NCBI GenBank assembly: GCA_019636535.1 | Contig: JAHBXK010000008.1 | Span: 55,021 to 119,020 of the forward strand | DNA from: Phycisphaeraceae bacterium | Lineage (GTDB): Bacteria; Planctomycetota; Phycisphaerae; Phycisphaerales; UBA1924 | DNA: 64,000 nucleotides | Direction: 5' to 3' | Part shown: piece after piece, positions 35,652-45,676 of the stretch | Layout of the letters: each line of letters begins with the position of its first letter | Position numbering within the stretch: position 1 is the stretch's first letter | Program-made: the position numbers and the translations under genes | The notes under the pieces: model-generated | The model's input: the letters and a program-made list of their open reading frames with translations, nothing else | Databases searched by the model: none | What the model was told of the DNA's origin: nothing

Positions 35652-38600
35652 TCACGGGCAGGTTGAGCCCAGATTCGGATTCCAGTCACCCAGGAACTCA
35701 AGCAGGTCGGCCAGGTCCACAACGTTGTCGCCGTTGATGTCGCCCGGCAGGCCCATGCCTGACTGACCCAGGTTCGGGTTCCAATCACCCAGGAAGTCCA
35801 GGAGGTCGGCCAGGTCGACCACGCCGTCGTCGTTGTAGTCGCCGGGGCACGGTGTGCTCACGCACGGGTCGGGCGTGCAGGTGGTGTTGTTGCCCTCGTA
35901 GGCGCCGCCCAGAATGCCCTCGCACAGCGCCTGGGACGCGATCACGCACCCATTGCCGGTGCAGCAGGCGCCCGTCGGATCGCCGACCGGGTTCGCGCTC
36001 ACCGTGATGTTGTCGAAGGCAAAGGCCTCGTCGCCGCCGTCGCACATCGCGCGGAAGCGGAGTTGCAGCGTGCTGCCGACACCCGCCACAGGCCAGGTGA
36101 ACGTCGTGAACACGTTGTCAACGATCGTGTCCGACACCTGATCCCGAAGCGGATCGTTGAAAGTACGCAACGCGCCGCTGGCCATCGTGTACTCGAAGTC
36201 CACGATCGACTCGTCCGCCCGACCGTCAAAGACGACCGTGAACGGACCGTTGTCAACCGCGATCTCGAAAGTGTACCGATCCACCACGCCGACCGTTGCC
36301 TCGAAGTTGCCCATCGCGGCGATGTCGACGCTCACCGTGATGCCCGTGCGGCCAGCGATGTCAAACTCCCACTCGGCCACGGCCTCCGTGTCCGCATCCG
36401 TCATGATGATGTTGAACACGTCCGCCACGCCGAAGCACGAATCGACCTTCGACTCGCGGATCACGCCGATCGTGTCGCCCGGGAACAGGTTCACCGTGTC
36501 GTCGAGCAGCACGAACGGCTCCGGCTCCGGGAACAGGCGGAACCGCTGCACCACGCCGAACGCATCGCCCAGCGGGAACGGCGGGGTCGCATCGGTCGTG
36601 ATCGTGAAGGACAACGCCTGACGATTCACGTCGAAGTCGTAGAGCGCCACGAGCGTCGGGCTCGATGCCTGATCGCACGCGCCGGCCGCGCACGTCGTGC
36701 CCTTGCCCAGCCAGATGCCGCTCATCGCGACGCAGTCGCTCCAGGTCATGCTCGCCGTGCAGTTCGTGCCCACGCAGCAGGCGCCGAGCGCTGGCGGCTG
36801 CGTGCACTGGTTCGGGCTGCACGTCGCGTTCGCGGTGTTCGCGATGCCGCCAGCGGTCACGCAGTCGTTCACCGTCAGCACCTGGCAGGTGCCGTCGGCA
36901 AAGCAGCACGCGAACGTGCAGGGCCGGTCAACACACGTCGTGTTGTTGCCGGCAAACACGCCGCCGCCCACCGAGCAGTCCGACGAGGTCAGCACCTGGC
37001 ACATCCCGTCCGGGAAGCAGCACGCGCCCATCGCTTCCACGCACGGCAGGGGGTCACACATGCCATTGAGAATGAACGTGCCGCCGAACGCCAGGCAGTC
37101 CGGCTCGGTTGTAATCTGGCAGAACAGGCCGACACAGCAGGCACCCGTCGGAAGCGGACAATCGGCATCCATGCAAGACGAGCCGTTGCCCTGGTACGTC
37201 CCGCCCGCCGCAAGGCAGATCGACGCTGAAGTCGGGATGCACGCCCCGTTACCCAAGCAGCACGCACCCGAAGGATCGCCCCCGCCGGCGCACGTTGTCG
37301 GTGCTCCAACCGAACCAATCATCCGGACCGCACCGGTTGCTCCTTGCACGCGCAGCGTGCCGGTCCCGGCGCTCGCGCCCCAGGCATAGAGACGAAACTC
37401 CAGCGTCCCGCAAGCCACCACGTCGTTGATGTCAAACACCACCGGCGTTGAGGGGGCCGACGTTGGCACACCGGAGATTAACAATCGAGACGACGAGAAC
37501 CCGTCCGCACTCGACCGGATCGAGATGTTGTTCGGTCCGGTACCCGACCGCTGCAGACGGAACGCCAGGTGCGTGATCGTCGCCTCGAACCCAGGCGCGA
37601 TGTCCAGCCCGAACGAGATGTAGTCATCGAGCAGCACTGCCTCCGCCTCGCTCGTCGCCGTCCAACCGTTCGAGTTGAACGCATTCGCCGCGGCTGTCGA
37701 GTTCACGCCGCCCCCACGGCAGAGGTCCAGCAGCATCGTGTTCGCCAGATCAATCGAGCCGGAGCCGGGCATCACGCAGGCTTCCTCGTTGGTCGCTGAG
37801 AGGTTGTACTGCGCAAACTCGCACAACGACGGGCTGCAGTTCCCGCCCAGCGTGAACTCGCCCATCAGCGTCGTGCAGTCCGCAGAAGTCGTCACGGAGC
37901 ACATCGTTCCGACGCAGCAGGCGCCCATCGGCTGTGGGCACATCGCGGCCATGCACGTCACGTTGTCACCCTGGTAGCTGCCGCCCGCCGTCATGCAATC
38001 GGCTTCGGTGATCACGCCGCAGGTTCCGTTCGCGAAGCAACACGCACCCGTCGGTCCCATCACCATGCACGGATTAAACGTGCTGGCCGTGTTGCGCGGG
38101 TTCGGTGTGCCCGTCGAGAAGTCCGCGGAGTTGTTCTGGGTGTCTTGGCAGCCGCCACTCGAGCGAAAGATCGCGGTCGTGACGCTTGGTGACGGCGCGG
38201 CGGTCCCTTCCGCACAGTTGGGCGAGCCGAAGCCTACTAGGTCCTCGATGTTCGCGTCGGTGCAGGCGCCGGGCGTCGTGCCCAGAGCCGTGGTGATCCG
38301 CGCGAGCGCGACTTTCCCTGAGGTCGCTGACATGTTCGTCGAACCAATCAAGTCGGCCGTCACGGGCAGCGGAACTCCGTTACTGCCGCCAGAAGCGAGT
38401 TGGATCAGGTAGTACTGCCCCGGCTGGATCGACACCGACGGCAGATTAGTGATCTGGTTATTCGAGGTCTGGAATGCGCCGCCCGCCGACGCGTATTGAA
38501 GCGACCACCCGGTCACATCCACAGCCGCGTTTCCCGCGTTGAACAACTCGACGAAGTCGTGTGTGAACGTGGCGCCGGTGTTTCCGCCGCCGCCGTAGAT

Positions 38601-38696
38601 CTGGCTGATCTTTACCTGGGCGTCGGCCGCGGCCGTTCCCAACAAGAGGGCCGCGCCACAACACAACAGGCGTGACCATGTGCGCTTCATACTCAT
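35652..38696 (-). CDS. Large secreted protein: lamin-tail domain, eight Cys-rich GACC repeats, dockerin-like end
   Basis: 1014 residues; ATG 38696 follows AAGGAG by 8 nt (ATG 38690 also possible). Signal peptide to about residue 26 (LLLGTAAADA). Residues 27-200: lamin-tail-like domain (VKISQIYGGGGN..HDFVELFNAG..VDVTGWSLQYAS). Then two Cys-rich repeats starting GACC (from about 215), a beta-sandwich region (about 295-470), five or more further repeats of the pattern GACC-x2-G-x-C-x4-6-DC (about 480-680), a beta-rich domain with FAFDNITVSA (about 690-910), one last GACC repeat and two EF-hand-type loops (DYNDDGVVDLADLLDFLGDW, DINGDNVVDLADLLEFLGDW) with terminal CP. Function unknown; outer-surface role likely. 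Confidence 0.8.
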   Translation of the reverse strand: MSMKRTWSRLLCCGAALLLGTAAADAQVKISQIYGGGGNTGATFTHDFVELFNAGNAAVDVTGWSLQYASAGGAFQTSNNQITNLPSVSIQPGQYYLIQLASGGSNGVPLPVTADLIGSTNMSATSGKVALARITTALGTTPGACTDANIEDLVGFGSPNCAEGTAAPSPSVTTAIFRSSGGCQDTQNNSADFSTGTPNPRNTASTFNPCMVMGPTGACCFANGTCGVITEADCMTAGGSYQGDNVTCMAAMCPQPMGACCVGTMCSVTTSADCTTLMGEFTLGGNCSPSLCEFAQYNLSATNEEACVMPGSGSIDLANTMLLDLCRGGGVNSTAAANAFNSNGWTATSEAEAVLLDDYISFGLDIAPGFEATITHLAFRLQRSGTGPNNISIRSSADGFSSSRLLISGVPTSAPSTPVVFDINDVVACGTLEFRLYAWGASAGTGTLRVQGATGAVRMIGSVGAPTTCAGGGDPSGACCLGNGACIPTSASICLAAGGTYQGNGSSCMDADCPLPTGACCVGLFCQITTEPDCLAFGGTFILNGMCDPLPCVEAMGACCFPDGMCQVLTSSDCSVGGGVFAGNNTTCVDRPCTFACCFADGTCQVLTVNDCVTAGGIANTANATCSPNQCTQPPALGACCVGTNCTASMTWSDCVAMSGIWLGKGTTCAAGACDQASSPTLVALYDFDVNRQALSFTITTDATPPFPLGDAFGVVQRFRLFPEPEPFVLLDDTVNLFPGDTIGVIRESKVDSCFGVADVFNIIMTDADTEAVAEWEFDIAGRTGITVSVDIAAMGNFEATVGVVDRYTFEIAVDNGPFTVVFDGRADESIVDFEYTMASGALRTFNDPLRDQVSDTIVDNVFTTFTWPVAGVGSTLQLRFRAMCDGGDEAFAFDNITVSANPVGDPTGACCTGNGCVIASQALCEGILGGAYEGNNTTCTPDPCVSTPCPGDYNDDGVVDLADLLDFLGDWNPNLGQSGMGLPGDINGDNVVDLADLLEFLGDWNPNLGSTCP

Positions 38697-39144
38697 CCCG
38701 GAGTCTCCTTTACGTGGTTGCTGTTCTCAGTCAGTTGGTGCTTGTTTCAAACCGCTTTATCACATGCCGCCGCTTCGAGTCGCTCTCGCGACGCTGTCCC
38801 GCTCGCCGCTCAAGGCGAACACTTACCGCGCTCCGACGATGGATCGTCGACGCGCAACCCTGCTCAGACGCTCGGCGGCCTCTCAAAAATAACTCTCTTT
38901 ACCTCGCAATCTGTACCAGTCCAAGGATAGTCGGAAAGCCGTCCGATGCCAGCAACAAACCGCCCGGAACCGGGTGAAGACTTGGTTCAGAACCCGCCCC
39001 CGAAGCCCTCACCACCATGCAACCCCTTGCATCAACCGGGGTTCCGTCCCCAGGCCACACGCCGCGCGCGCGACAACAGCCGACAGGCCCAAACCTGACC
39101 CGATCTCAACCTGAACCTGAGTTCTCGGTCGTTGCCGAACTCGT
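38697..39144. other. 448-nt intergenic region between two - strand genes
   Basis: No supported gene. It must hold the promoter of the large secreted-protein gene; the AT-rich patch CTCAAAAATAACTCTCTTTA near 38881-38900 is the best candidate area, but no clear hexamer pair is visible. A small inverted repeat CCCGGAACCGGG lies near 38970. The part near 39000-39144 presumably carries the 3' end of the second pilin-like transcript. Confidence 0.3.
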
Positions 39145-40164
39145 TCAGGGCAGAATCTGACCCGTCTGGTGGAACGCCGCCGCCTCGGGCGTGGCACTGC
39201 CGCCGTTGAACTCGCTCCCGCCGGGGAACCACGGGTTCGCGTCCTTCCAGGCCTCCGCGTTCTTCATCGTCCCTACGTGCCCGTCGTAGTACACCACCCG
39301 GATCGTGTCGCCGGGGTGGCGGAACGACAACTTGTGGTTGGTCGGCGACCCTTGGTGCCGACGCCCATACGCCGTTGAGCGATCGAAGATCGGACCGCTG
39401 TCCATGAACGAACTGAAAGTGCCGGGGTTGAGCGAAATGTCGTAGTCCAGCCGACCGTTCTCGAAGTACCTCGTCCCGTCCGCCGCCAGCACCTTGTTCG
39501 AGGCCTGGATGCCGACCTGCGTGATCCGTGGCCGGTAGGTTTCCGGCACCGCCACGGGCGTGCGGAACGCGTCGTACTTCAGGATCGTGTTCTGGAACCG
39601 ATTCTGGGGCGCCTGGGCGACCTGCAGACTGGGCAGGTAGTGGAACGACGACGGCGCAAGGTGACTCACCTGTCCAAGTCCTCGGGACGCGAGCAACTGC
39701 ACGAAATCCGAAGCGTCCGGAGCCGTTCCGAAGATCACGCTCTCCTGACGCGCCGCCGGACACCCGTAGTTCTTGAAGATCTGCACCGTTCGCTGCGCAC
39801 GGTTCGGAGACAGGCCGGCCGACTCGCCCAGCGTCGGGCTGATCCAGTCGAACACCGTTGTCGGGGTAGCCGCGGTCTTCGTCCCGAACAGCGTGAACCC
39901 GTTGCTCGCCTGTCCCTCAGCGCCCGACGTGTTCGGACCCGCGAACCAGTCTTTCCAGTCCGTCGTGTACGAAATCACGCCGACGCCGTACTGACGCTGC
40001 GCGGCCGAGCAGACGATCGCTCTCGCCACTTCTCTGGCCTGCTTCAACGCGGGTAACAGGATCCCGACCAGCAACGCGATGATCGCGATCACGACCAGTA
40101 GTTCGATGAGCGTGAAACCAACGCGGCGGATGTTCAGATACTCTCGTTTGACAGTCCGATTCAT
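39145..40164 (-). CDS. Second pilin-like protein with prepilin leader
   Basis: 339 residues from ATG 40164 with GGAG about 8 nt upstream. Leader [16 protein letters not shown] precedes [24 protein letters not shown], so cleavage is expected after G16. The body ends with a [21 protein letters not shown] block carrying the H-xn-DG signature. Same family as the protein encoded at 27559-28560 but with little similarity beyond the leader helix and the DG motif. Followed on the same strand by nothing within 448 nt; a small membrane-anchored protein gene lies just upstream. Confidence 0.87.
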   Translation of the reverse strand: MNRTVKREYLNIRRVGFTLIELLVVIAIIALLVGILLPALKQAREVARAIVCSAAQRQYGVGVISYTTDWKDWFAGPNTSGAEGQASNGFTLFGTKTAATPTTVFDWISPTLGESAGLSPNRAQRTVQIFKNYGCPAARQESVIFGTAPDASDFVQLLASRGLGQVSHLAPSSFHYLPSLQVAQAPQNRFQNTILKYDAFRTPVAVPETYRPRITQVGIQASNKVLAADGTRYFENGRLDYDISLNPGTFSSFMDSGPIFDRSTAYGRRHQGSPTNHKLSFRHPGDTIRVVYYDGHVGTMKNAEAWKDANPWFPGGSEFNGGSATPEAAAFHQTGQILP

Positions 40165-40194
40165 GGTTCATTCTCCGCTGCGATGTCCGAACGC

Positions 40195-40575
40195 TTACCG
40201 CTTGCGCGGGTAGTCGATCATCCGGCCCGGTTGCAGTTTGATCTCGCCGCTCGACGCATCCACCGCGCTGTTGGTCACACTCTTGTCAAGGTTTGACAGC
40301 ATGATCAGATCACGCCGACTGACAAAGAACTTGCCGTCGTCACCCTTCGTCGCGCCGATCAGGCTCACACGACCCGTCTCGGGGTGTTCCGCGGGGATCG
40401 GCACTCGATTCGAACTCAGGCTCGCGCGGAACACCTGTCCGGTCTCGACGTCCACGAGGAAGTACGCGTCCGGGATCTCCACCGCATCCCGTCCCGACAG
40501 CGAATAGACAATCAAGCCCCCGCCGACCAACAGGCCGACGGCGATCAGAACGGTCTGCCAGGGCTTGGGCTTCAT
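40195..40575 (-). CDS. Small membrane-anchored protein of unknown function
   Basis: 126 residues, one N-terminal transmembrane helix (WQTVLIAVGLLVGGGLIVYSL) followed by an extracytoplasmic beta-rich part (AYFLVDVETGQVFRASL, GRVSLIGATKGDDGKFFVSRRDL). No recognised domain. It lies 30 nt upstream of the pilin-like gene on the same strand, so the two are probably cotranscribed and the protein may help that pilin-like protein; that is inference from position. Confidence 0.65.
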   Translation of the reverse strand: MKPKPWQTVLIAVGLLVGGGLIVYSLSGRDAVEIPDAYFLVDVETGQVFRASLSSNRVPIPAEHPETGRVSLIGATKGDDGKFFVSRRDLIMLSNLDKSVTNSAVDASSGEIKLQPGRMIDYPRKR

Positions 40576-40660
40576 TCGCTTCGTTCCTGATCCCTTGTGC
40601 CTTCAACTGACAAGATACCACCAGATACGCGGTGTGTGTTGCACCCCGGCCGTCCGTCGC

Positions 40661-41881
40661 TCACCGTTTGTTCGCCACCGGCCGCACGTCGATCACCACA
40701 GGGTAGTGGTCGCTCGCCCACCCCTCGGGGTGGGGGGTCGTCCGCCAGTCCGCCCCGCGTTCGCGGGCGCCCGTCCCCAGCACGAAACCGCTCCCCTGCA
40801 CGATCTTCTCCACCGCCGTTCGATTCGCCAGGATGAAGTCGATCGTCCGCTCCGAGGCGTGCGTGATCATTTCCGAGTCAAACTCCCGATCCCGATCCGC
40901 CGGGTCCGCCCGTTCCCCCGGCCTGGGCTTCTTCACCCCCGCCGCGACCAACGCGTCGACAAACCCGCCGTCAAAGTAGATCCGAACCGATTGGTCGCCC
41001 GCTCGGGCGTTGAAATCGCCCACAATGAACACGTCCGTTGGGGGAGTGGAGGGGGTTGCCACGGCCGCCTCGTTCGCCCACTTCACGAACTGCCGGGCCT
41101 CCGCCTCGCGCCAGTATCCTCCGGGTGCTCCGGCCTTGTGATGCACCACCAGAAACACCGCCGAGTAGTCCTCGAGATTCGCGGATCCCTGATCGTCAAC
41201 CAGCGCCCCCGCCGGCACCGTGACCTTCACACGCAGCGGCGACCGTCGCAGCGTGATCGGCTGACCCGCAAACTCGTTGTCGCTCCGGCCCCACTTGGCC
41301 GGGTGCGTCCCACCGAGGTTCACCTCGCCCCAGACCTTCTCTTCCGAAAGCGGGAACCGACTCAGCACCGACTGCTCAATCCCCCGGCTGTCCCCGGCAT
41401 CGAGCGAAACCACGTAGTCATACCCCATGTCCGCCAGAAACTCATCGCGGAACCACTTGAGCGCCTCCAGCGACTCAACCTCCTGCAGGCACAGCACATC
41501 CGCATCGATCAGCCGGATCGCCTTCGCCGCCGCCGCACGATGCTCGTGCGGCTTGGTCATGTGCGAATCCTCGTTCCGGCCAGTCAGCTTCGGATCGTCC
41601 TTGTCGTCAAACAGGTTCTCGATGTTGTAAGTGGCGATCCGCAAAGCACCCGGCGTGCGGGGCTTCGGTTCCGCGATGCCGTGCCGTCGAGTCTTGGCCC
41701 ACGGCAGTTCCTCCGCCTTCCCCTCCGCCGGCTGAACCGCCGACGCGCCCGGCGTCACGGCCGACTGCGTGGTCAGCACGGGCTCATCCGCCCGAGCGCT
41801 CTGGATCCACAACAGGCTCACCGCAATCGTGGCCAGCCAAAGGTGAACCATCGAGACTCGCGCGTGTGCTTTGGTCTTCAT
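40661..41881 (-). CDS. Secreted endonuclease/exonuclease/phosphatase-fold hydrolase
   Basis: 406 residues from ATG 41881. Signal peptide ending around QSARA-DE (residue 31). The EEP (DNase I-like) motifs occur in order: RIATYNIENLF (Asn), LCLQEVES (metal-binding Glu), AVFLVVHHKAG, VFIVGDFNARAG (Asp and Asn), RTIDFILA (Asp) and WASDHYPVVID (Asp-His). All catalytic residues are kept. Exported phosphodiesterase: nuclease, sphingomyelinase or inositol-phosphatase activity cannot be separated by sequence. No ribosome-binding site is obvious. Confidence 0.85.
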   Translation of the reverse strand: MKTKAHARVSMVHLWLATIAVSLLWIQSARADEPVLTTQSAVTPGASAVQPAEGKAEELPWAKTRRHGIAEPKPRTPGALRIATYNIENLFDDKDDPKLTGRNEDSHMTKPHEHRAAAAKAIRLIDADVLCLQEVESLEALKWFRDEFLADMGYDYVVSLDAGDSRGIEQSVLSRFPLSEEKVWGEVNLGGTHPAKWGRSDNEFAGQPITLRRSPLRVKVTVPAGALVDDQGSANLEDYSAVFLVVHHKAGAPGGYWREAEARQFVKWANEAAVATPSTPPTDVFIVGDFNARAGDQSVRIYFDGGFVDALVAAGVKKPRPGERADPADRDREFDSEMITHASERTIDFILANRTAVEKIVQGSGFVLGTGARERGADWRTTPHPEGWASDHYPVVIDVRPVANKR

Positions 41882-42029
41882 GTTCAGATACTCGTGCCGT
41901 GGGCGATACCGATCCGGGCACGCCCGGCCTCCACCGCCACGCCGCCGATGCGACGATTCAACGCAATACCAGACGATAGCCTGATGGAAGCCGAAACGGC
42001 CGGGCTTTGCGCAAACTGAACCGTTCAAA

Positions 42030-43466
42030 TCACCCAGCGAGCCCGAGCCATCGCGACAGCGGTGCAACCGACAGGGAAGGCACCAGCAGGTCGTCCGCCC
42101 GCATCCCAAGCACACCCGCCGCCGCCGCGTACCCGCTCCGCGCTGCCCCCTCCATCGTCGCGGGCCACCCCGTCTTGGTGTAGTCGCCGGCAAGGAACAG
42201 CCCGACCGACCCGCCCGCCTCTCGCGGTGGCGCCGAATCCGGCCGCAGCGCATCCAGCCCCGGCACCGGCGCAAAAGTTGCGAGTTTCTCCTTCACCGCC
42301 CGCGCTGAGACCAACGCCGCCCCCTTCGCCCCGGCGAGGCACGCCCGAACGTCTCCCTCCACGCGCTCCGCGATTCCACGCTCGTCCAGTTCCAGCCAGT
42401 CATCCGCCGCGCTGACCACCGCGTGGACATACGAGCCTTCCTCGTTCTTGCGGAACAGCCACTGCGTGCCACGATCGACCAGCACCGCGTGCGGAAGGTC
42501 CCCCATGACGTTCCGATCGAACCGCAAGTGAACCCCCAATATCGGGCTGTGCTTGAACCGATCCAAGGGCGCGAACCGCGAGTCTCCCCGCCGAATCTCC
42601 TCATCCACCAGCCGATTCACGCGCTCCACCGGCACCGCGCACACCACCGCATCGGCGCTGTACGCCTCACCGTCGGTCGTCACCGCCGTCAGCCGCCCCT
42701 CAATCCGTTTAATCCGCTCCACCCCCGCACCAAGCACGATCCGCCCACCCTTCTCCGAGATCAACCGCTCCGCGCGGTCATACAGCTCCACCAGCGGCAC
42801 GCTCGACACACCGATGTCCGCCGCGTGCTCATGCGCCAGAAACCCCTCCTGAAACACATGCAGCGCGCTCGACGCCGACACGCGATCCACGTCCAGGTTG
42901 CAGGCGCTCACCACCACCGGCGCCCAGAACCGCCGAATCACTGAGTCCGTCTGGCCCTGCGCGCGTAGCCACTGCCCGAACGTCTCGTTCGAGTGCGACG
43001 CACGATCCGTCGACAGCATCCGCACGCAGCACCGCCCGATCCCCGATGCCTCCGCCATCGTCAGAAACTTCGCACGCAGAAACGACACGCCGAAATGGAA
43101 CGGCGCGGGCAACCCTCCCCGCCGAATCACCGACGTCCTGCCTCCCGCCTCCACCCAATACTGCTCGCGCGAGAATCGGATCCGATCCGCAGCGCCAAGC
43201 CGCGTGAGAAAGTCCATGTAGTTCGTGCAGCATCCCAGCACGACGTGCTGGCAGTTGTCCAGCACCTCGCCCGACCGCACATCCCGGAAACTCGTCGCCC
43301 GCCCGCCCAGTTTCTTCCGCGTCTCCAGCACCGTCACCGACACGCCCTGCTCGGCCAGCCGAAGCGCACACGCAAGACCCGCGATCCCGCCCCCAACCAC
43401 CAGCGCAGTGGCCGACGCTCGCGAAGCCGACGCGGCAGGATTGGTACAGATGGCAGGCTTCGTCAC
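42030..43466 (-). CDS. hpnE: Hydroxysqualene dehydroxylase (FAD amine-oxidase fold)
   Basis: 478 residues from GTG 43466. Dinucleotide-binding motif ALVVGGGIAGLACALRLAE (about residues 21-39) and the second FAD motif VLETRKKLGGRATSF. Family-specific segments LDNCQHVVLGCCTNYMDFLTRLG, GQWLRAQGQTDSVIRRFWAPVVVSACN and the C-terminal GLFLAGDYTKTGWPATMEGAARSGYAAA fit HpnE. It reduces hydroxysqualene to squalene. Last gene of hpnC-hpnD-hpnE, 4 nt after hpnD. Confidence 0.92.
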   Translation of the reverse strand: MTKPAICTNPAASASRASATALVVGGGIAGLACALRLAEQGVSVTVLETRKKLGGRATSFRDVRSGEVLDNCQHVVLGCCTNYMDFLTRLGAADRIRFSREQYWVEAGGRTSVIRRGGLPAPFHFGVSFLRAKFLTMAEASGIGRCCVRMLSTDRASHSNETFGQWLRAQGQTDSVIRRFWAPVVVSACNLDVDRVSASSALHVFQEGFLAHEHAADIGVSSVPLVELYDRAERLISEKGGRIVLGAGVERIKRIEGRLTAVTTDGEAYSADAVVCAVPVERVNRLVDEEIRRGDSRFAPLDRFKHSPILGVHLRFDRNVMGDLPHAVLVDRGTQWLFRKNEEGSYVHAVVSAADDWLELDERGIAERVEGDVRACLAGAKGAALVSARAVKEKLATFAPVPGLDALRPDSAPPREAGGSVGLFLAGDYTKTGWPATMEGAARSGYAAAAGVLGMRADDLLVPSLSVAPLSRWLGLAG

Positions 43467-43470
43467 GGCC

Positions 43471-44520
43471 CTATCGCCCCCCGCGCGCGGCCGATGCGCC
43501 CGCCAGCCTCGCCGCCGCCGTGGCCCGCAGCGCGATCGACGCCTTGCGAATGCCCGACAATCGAATCCGCCGATCCGAAACGACCGACGCCGGATTCGAC
43601 TCGATCCGTCGCAGAATCCCCGAATAAATCCGCGTCATCGCCCACAGCGTCGGCCGGCACGCCGGATCGATCATCTCGTCCAACGGCGCGCTCGACTCGT
43701 AATACGCGCGGGCGGCCCCGGCCTGCTCCGCGATCAACGCAGCGCACCCCTCCGCGTCCGACCACGACCGCAGTTGCTCGGCCGTCAGCCTGTGCCGATC
43801 CAGCGCCTCGCGCGGGATGTACACCCGCCGCGGCGAGGAATCGAAGTCCTCGCGAAAGTCCCGCAGAATGTTCGTCCGTTGAAACGCCTGCCCGCGCTCA
43901 ACCGCCAGACGCTCCGCCGACCCGCGATCCACACCCGCCCGAAGCCCCCAGATCCACAGGCACGCAAGCCCCGCCGTCGCCGCAACGCGATAGCAATACC
44001 GCGACAGTTGCGCTTCATCCAGATACTCGAACGTCTTCAGGTCGTCCTCGAGCCCCGCGATCATGTCGTGAAAGATCCGGGGGTCCAGCCGATACGAACA
44101 GACCGTCGCGGCAAACGCCGTCCAGAACTCTTCAGCCGCCCCGCCTCTTGCGTGCGACCGCGACCCGCTCATCTCCGGACGCTGGTTCCGAAGCACGTCG
44201 TCCGTCCGCCGTGCAAACGTCGCCAGCCGCGAGCGCTTCGTCGCGAGGTCGCCCGGCTCGTCCGCAACGTCGTCCGCAGCCCGCATCCACGCATACACCG
44301 CGTAGATCGCGCTCCGCCGCGGCTCGGGAGTCAGTTTCAACCCGTGATAGAAGTTCCTCGCCCGCTTCCGCGTCACCTCCGCGCAACGCGCAAAGCACGC
44401 CGCCAGCGCTTCGGGCGAAACGCCCGGCAGCGAGGGAACGATCGACGCCGTCGCATTCACGGGCCTCGCCGCGGCCACGGTCGCATCGGTCCGGAGTTGT
44501 GCCGCGATGGAGGTCGTCAC
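43471..44520 (-). CDS. hpnD: Presqualene diphosphate synthase
   Basis: 349 residues from GTG 44520. Squalene/phytoene synthase fold with first Asp-rich motif D83-D84-V-A-D87-E88 (MRAADDVADE) and second motif NILRDFREDFDSSPRRVYIP. Condenses two farnesyl diphosphates to presqualene diphosphate. The first 35 residues are a nonconserved Thr/Ala-rich extension and the last about 15 are Ala/Arg-rich. It lies between hpnC (73-nt gap) and hpnE. Confidence 0.92.
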   Translation of the reverse strand: MTTSIAAQLRTDATVAAARPVNATASIVPSLPGVSPEALAACFARCAEVTRKRARNFYHGLKLTPEPRRSAIYAVYAWMRAADDVADEPGDLATKRSRLATFARRTDDVLRNQRPEMSGSRSHARGGAAEEFWTAFAATVCSYRLDPRIFHDMIAGLEDDLKTFEYLDEAQLSRYCYRVAATAGLACLWIWGLRAGVDRGSAERLAVERGQAFQRTNILRDFREDFDSSPRRVYIPREALDRHRLTAEQLRSWSDAEGCAALIAEQAGAARAYYESSAPLDEMIDPACRPTLWAMTRIYSGILRRIESNPASVVSDRRIRLSGIRKASIALRATAAARLAGASAARGGR

Positions 44521-44593
44521 GTTCGAGTCAGTCAGGCCGTAGTACGGGGAGTCCCGTTGAGTCCCTTTGTCCTTGCCGATCCTTCACACGCCG

Positions 44594-45643
44594 TCAGGGT
44601 ATCGGCCTCGCCCCGTCGTGGTCGATTCGCGATGCACGTCGAGCGCTCAGCCACGCCCGAGCAACCAACGCCCCCTTGACCGTCCTCGTCAGCCGGGGCC
44701 GTCGCCACAGCGTCGTGCATCCCTGTCGAACCACCGCGCGAAGCACCGCCCGCCCGCCGTCCGCGAACAGCCGCACCACCGGCGAGATCGAGGGGTCCAG
44801 CATCCCCGCCAGCCCCCGAGCCTCATCGAACATCGCCTCGGTCCGTGTCACCAGTCCCCGCACCGCCCGAATGTACCGGATCCGGTTCGCGGGCAACCGC
44901 GACCCCGGCGCATCGAGCCACGCCCGCAGGTCGTCCGCGCTGATCCCCGTCTCCTCGCTCGGCAGATACACGCGGTCACGCTCGATCAAGTCGCGCCGAA
45001 CGTCCTGCCAGAAGTTGATCAGTTGCAGCGCTGAGCACGTCAGGTCGCTCAACCGATATCGCTCCGTGTTCGCCGGGTCGATCTCGGGCGGCACATGCCC
45101 CGCCAGCGTCAGCACGATCCGACCGACCGGGTTCGCGCTCCGGTCGCAATAGTCCAGCAACTGAGCCCACGTCTCGTACCGCGTCACGGTCTGATCCTGC
45201 TCGAAAGCGCTCACAAGGTCCTCAAACGGCCCGGCGTTCAGATGCTCATGACGTGAGAACGTCCCGGCCAGCGCCACGAACACCGGATGAGTCGGCGCCC
45301 CGCGTCCATCTCCCCGCGCGAACTCAAAGCACCGCAGCAACTCCCCGCGCCACCAGGCCAGCAGCGCTCTCGATCGCTCCCGCGCCGCTTCGTCTCGCCC
45401 CGTCTCGTCCCCAAGGTCGTCGCTCCACCGGCAGAACGCGTACACCGCCGCGAAGTCATCCCGCAGACGCTCGGGCACAAGCCCCGTCAACACGGGGAAG
45501 TTCTCGTAGTGCGCCCGCGCCAGCCCGTGGCAATACGCCGTCGCCTCCGCGCTCGACACCCTCGGCCGATCGCCCTCGCCCGCCTCCGGGCCGAACCGTC
45601 CGAGCATCGTCATCACAGGCTGGCGTGGGTCAAGCTCCGTCAC
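44594..45643 (-). CDS. hpnC: Hydroxysqualene synthase
   Basis: 349 residues from GTG 45643. Squalene/phytoene synthase fold, Asp-rich motifs D75-D76-L-G-D79-E80 (FCRWSDDLGDETG) and FWQDVRRDLIERDRVYLP. YCHGLARAHYENFPV near the N-terminus is typical of HpnC. Converts presqualene diphosphate to hydroxysqualene. First gene of the squalene cluster. No squalene-hopene cyclase or oxidosqualene cyclase is in the window. Confidence 0.92.
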   Translation of the reverse strand: MTELDPRQPVMTMLGRFGPEAGEGDRPRVSSAEATAYCHGLARAHYENFPVLTGLVPERLRDDFAAVYAFCRWSDDLGDETGRDEAARERSRALLAWWRGELLRCFEFARGDGRGAPTHPVFVALAGTFSRHEHLNAGPFEDLVSAFEQDQTVTRYETWAQLLDYCDRSANPVGRIVLTLAGHVPPEIDPANTERYRLSDLTCSALQLINFWQDVRRDLIERDRVYLPSEETGISADDLRAWLDAPGSRLPANRIRYIRAVRGLVTRTEAMFDEARGLAGMLDPSISPVVRLFADGGRAVLRAVVRQGCTTLWRRPRLTRTVKGALVARAWLSARRASRIDHDGARPIP

Positions 45644-45676
45644 GCCGCAGGGTAAGCGGTCAACCGCCCCAACGCA

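Noticed and set aside
40131..41893. A shared 14-nt string (ATGTTCAGATACTC) near the start of the second pilin-like gene and of the EEP-hydrolase gene
   Set aside because: Too short and single-pair; encodes EYLN in one and lies at the start codon of the other. Probably chance.
42993..45152. 719-codon open frame on the + strand
   Set aside because: Antisense to hpnE/hpnD/hpnC, low-complexity Arg/Ser/Pro; shadow of real genes.
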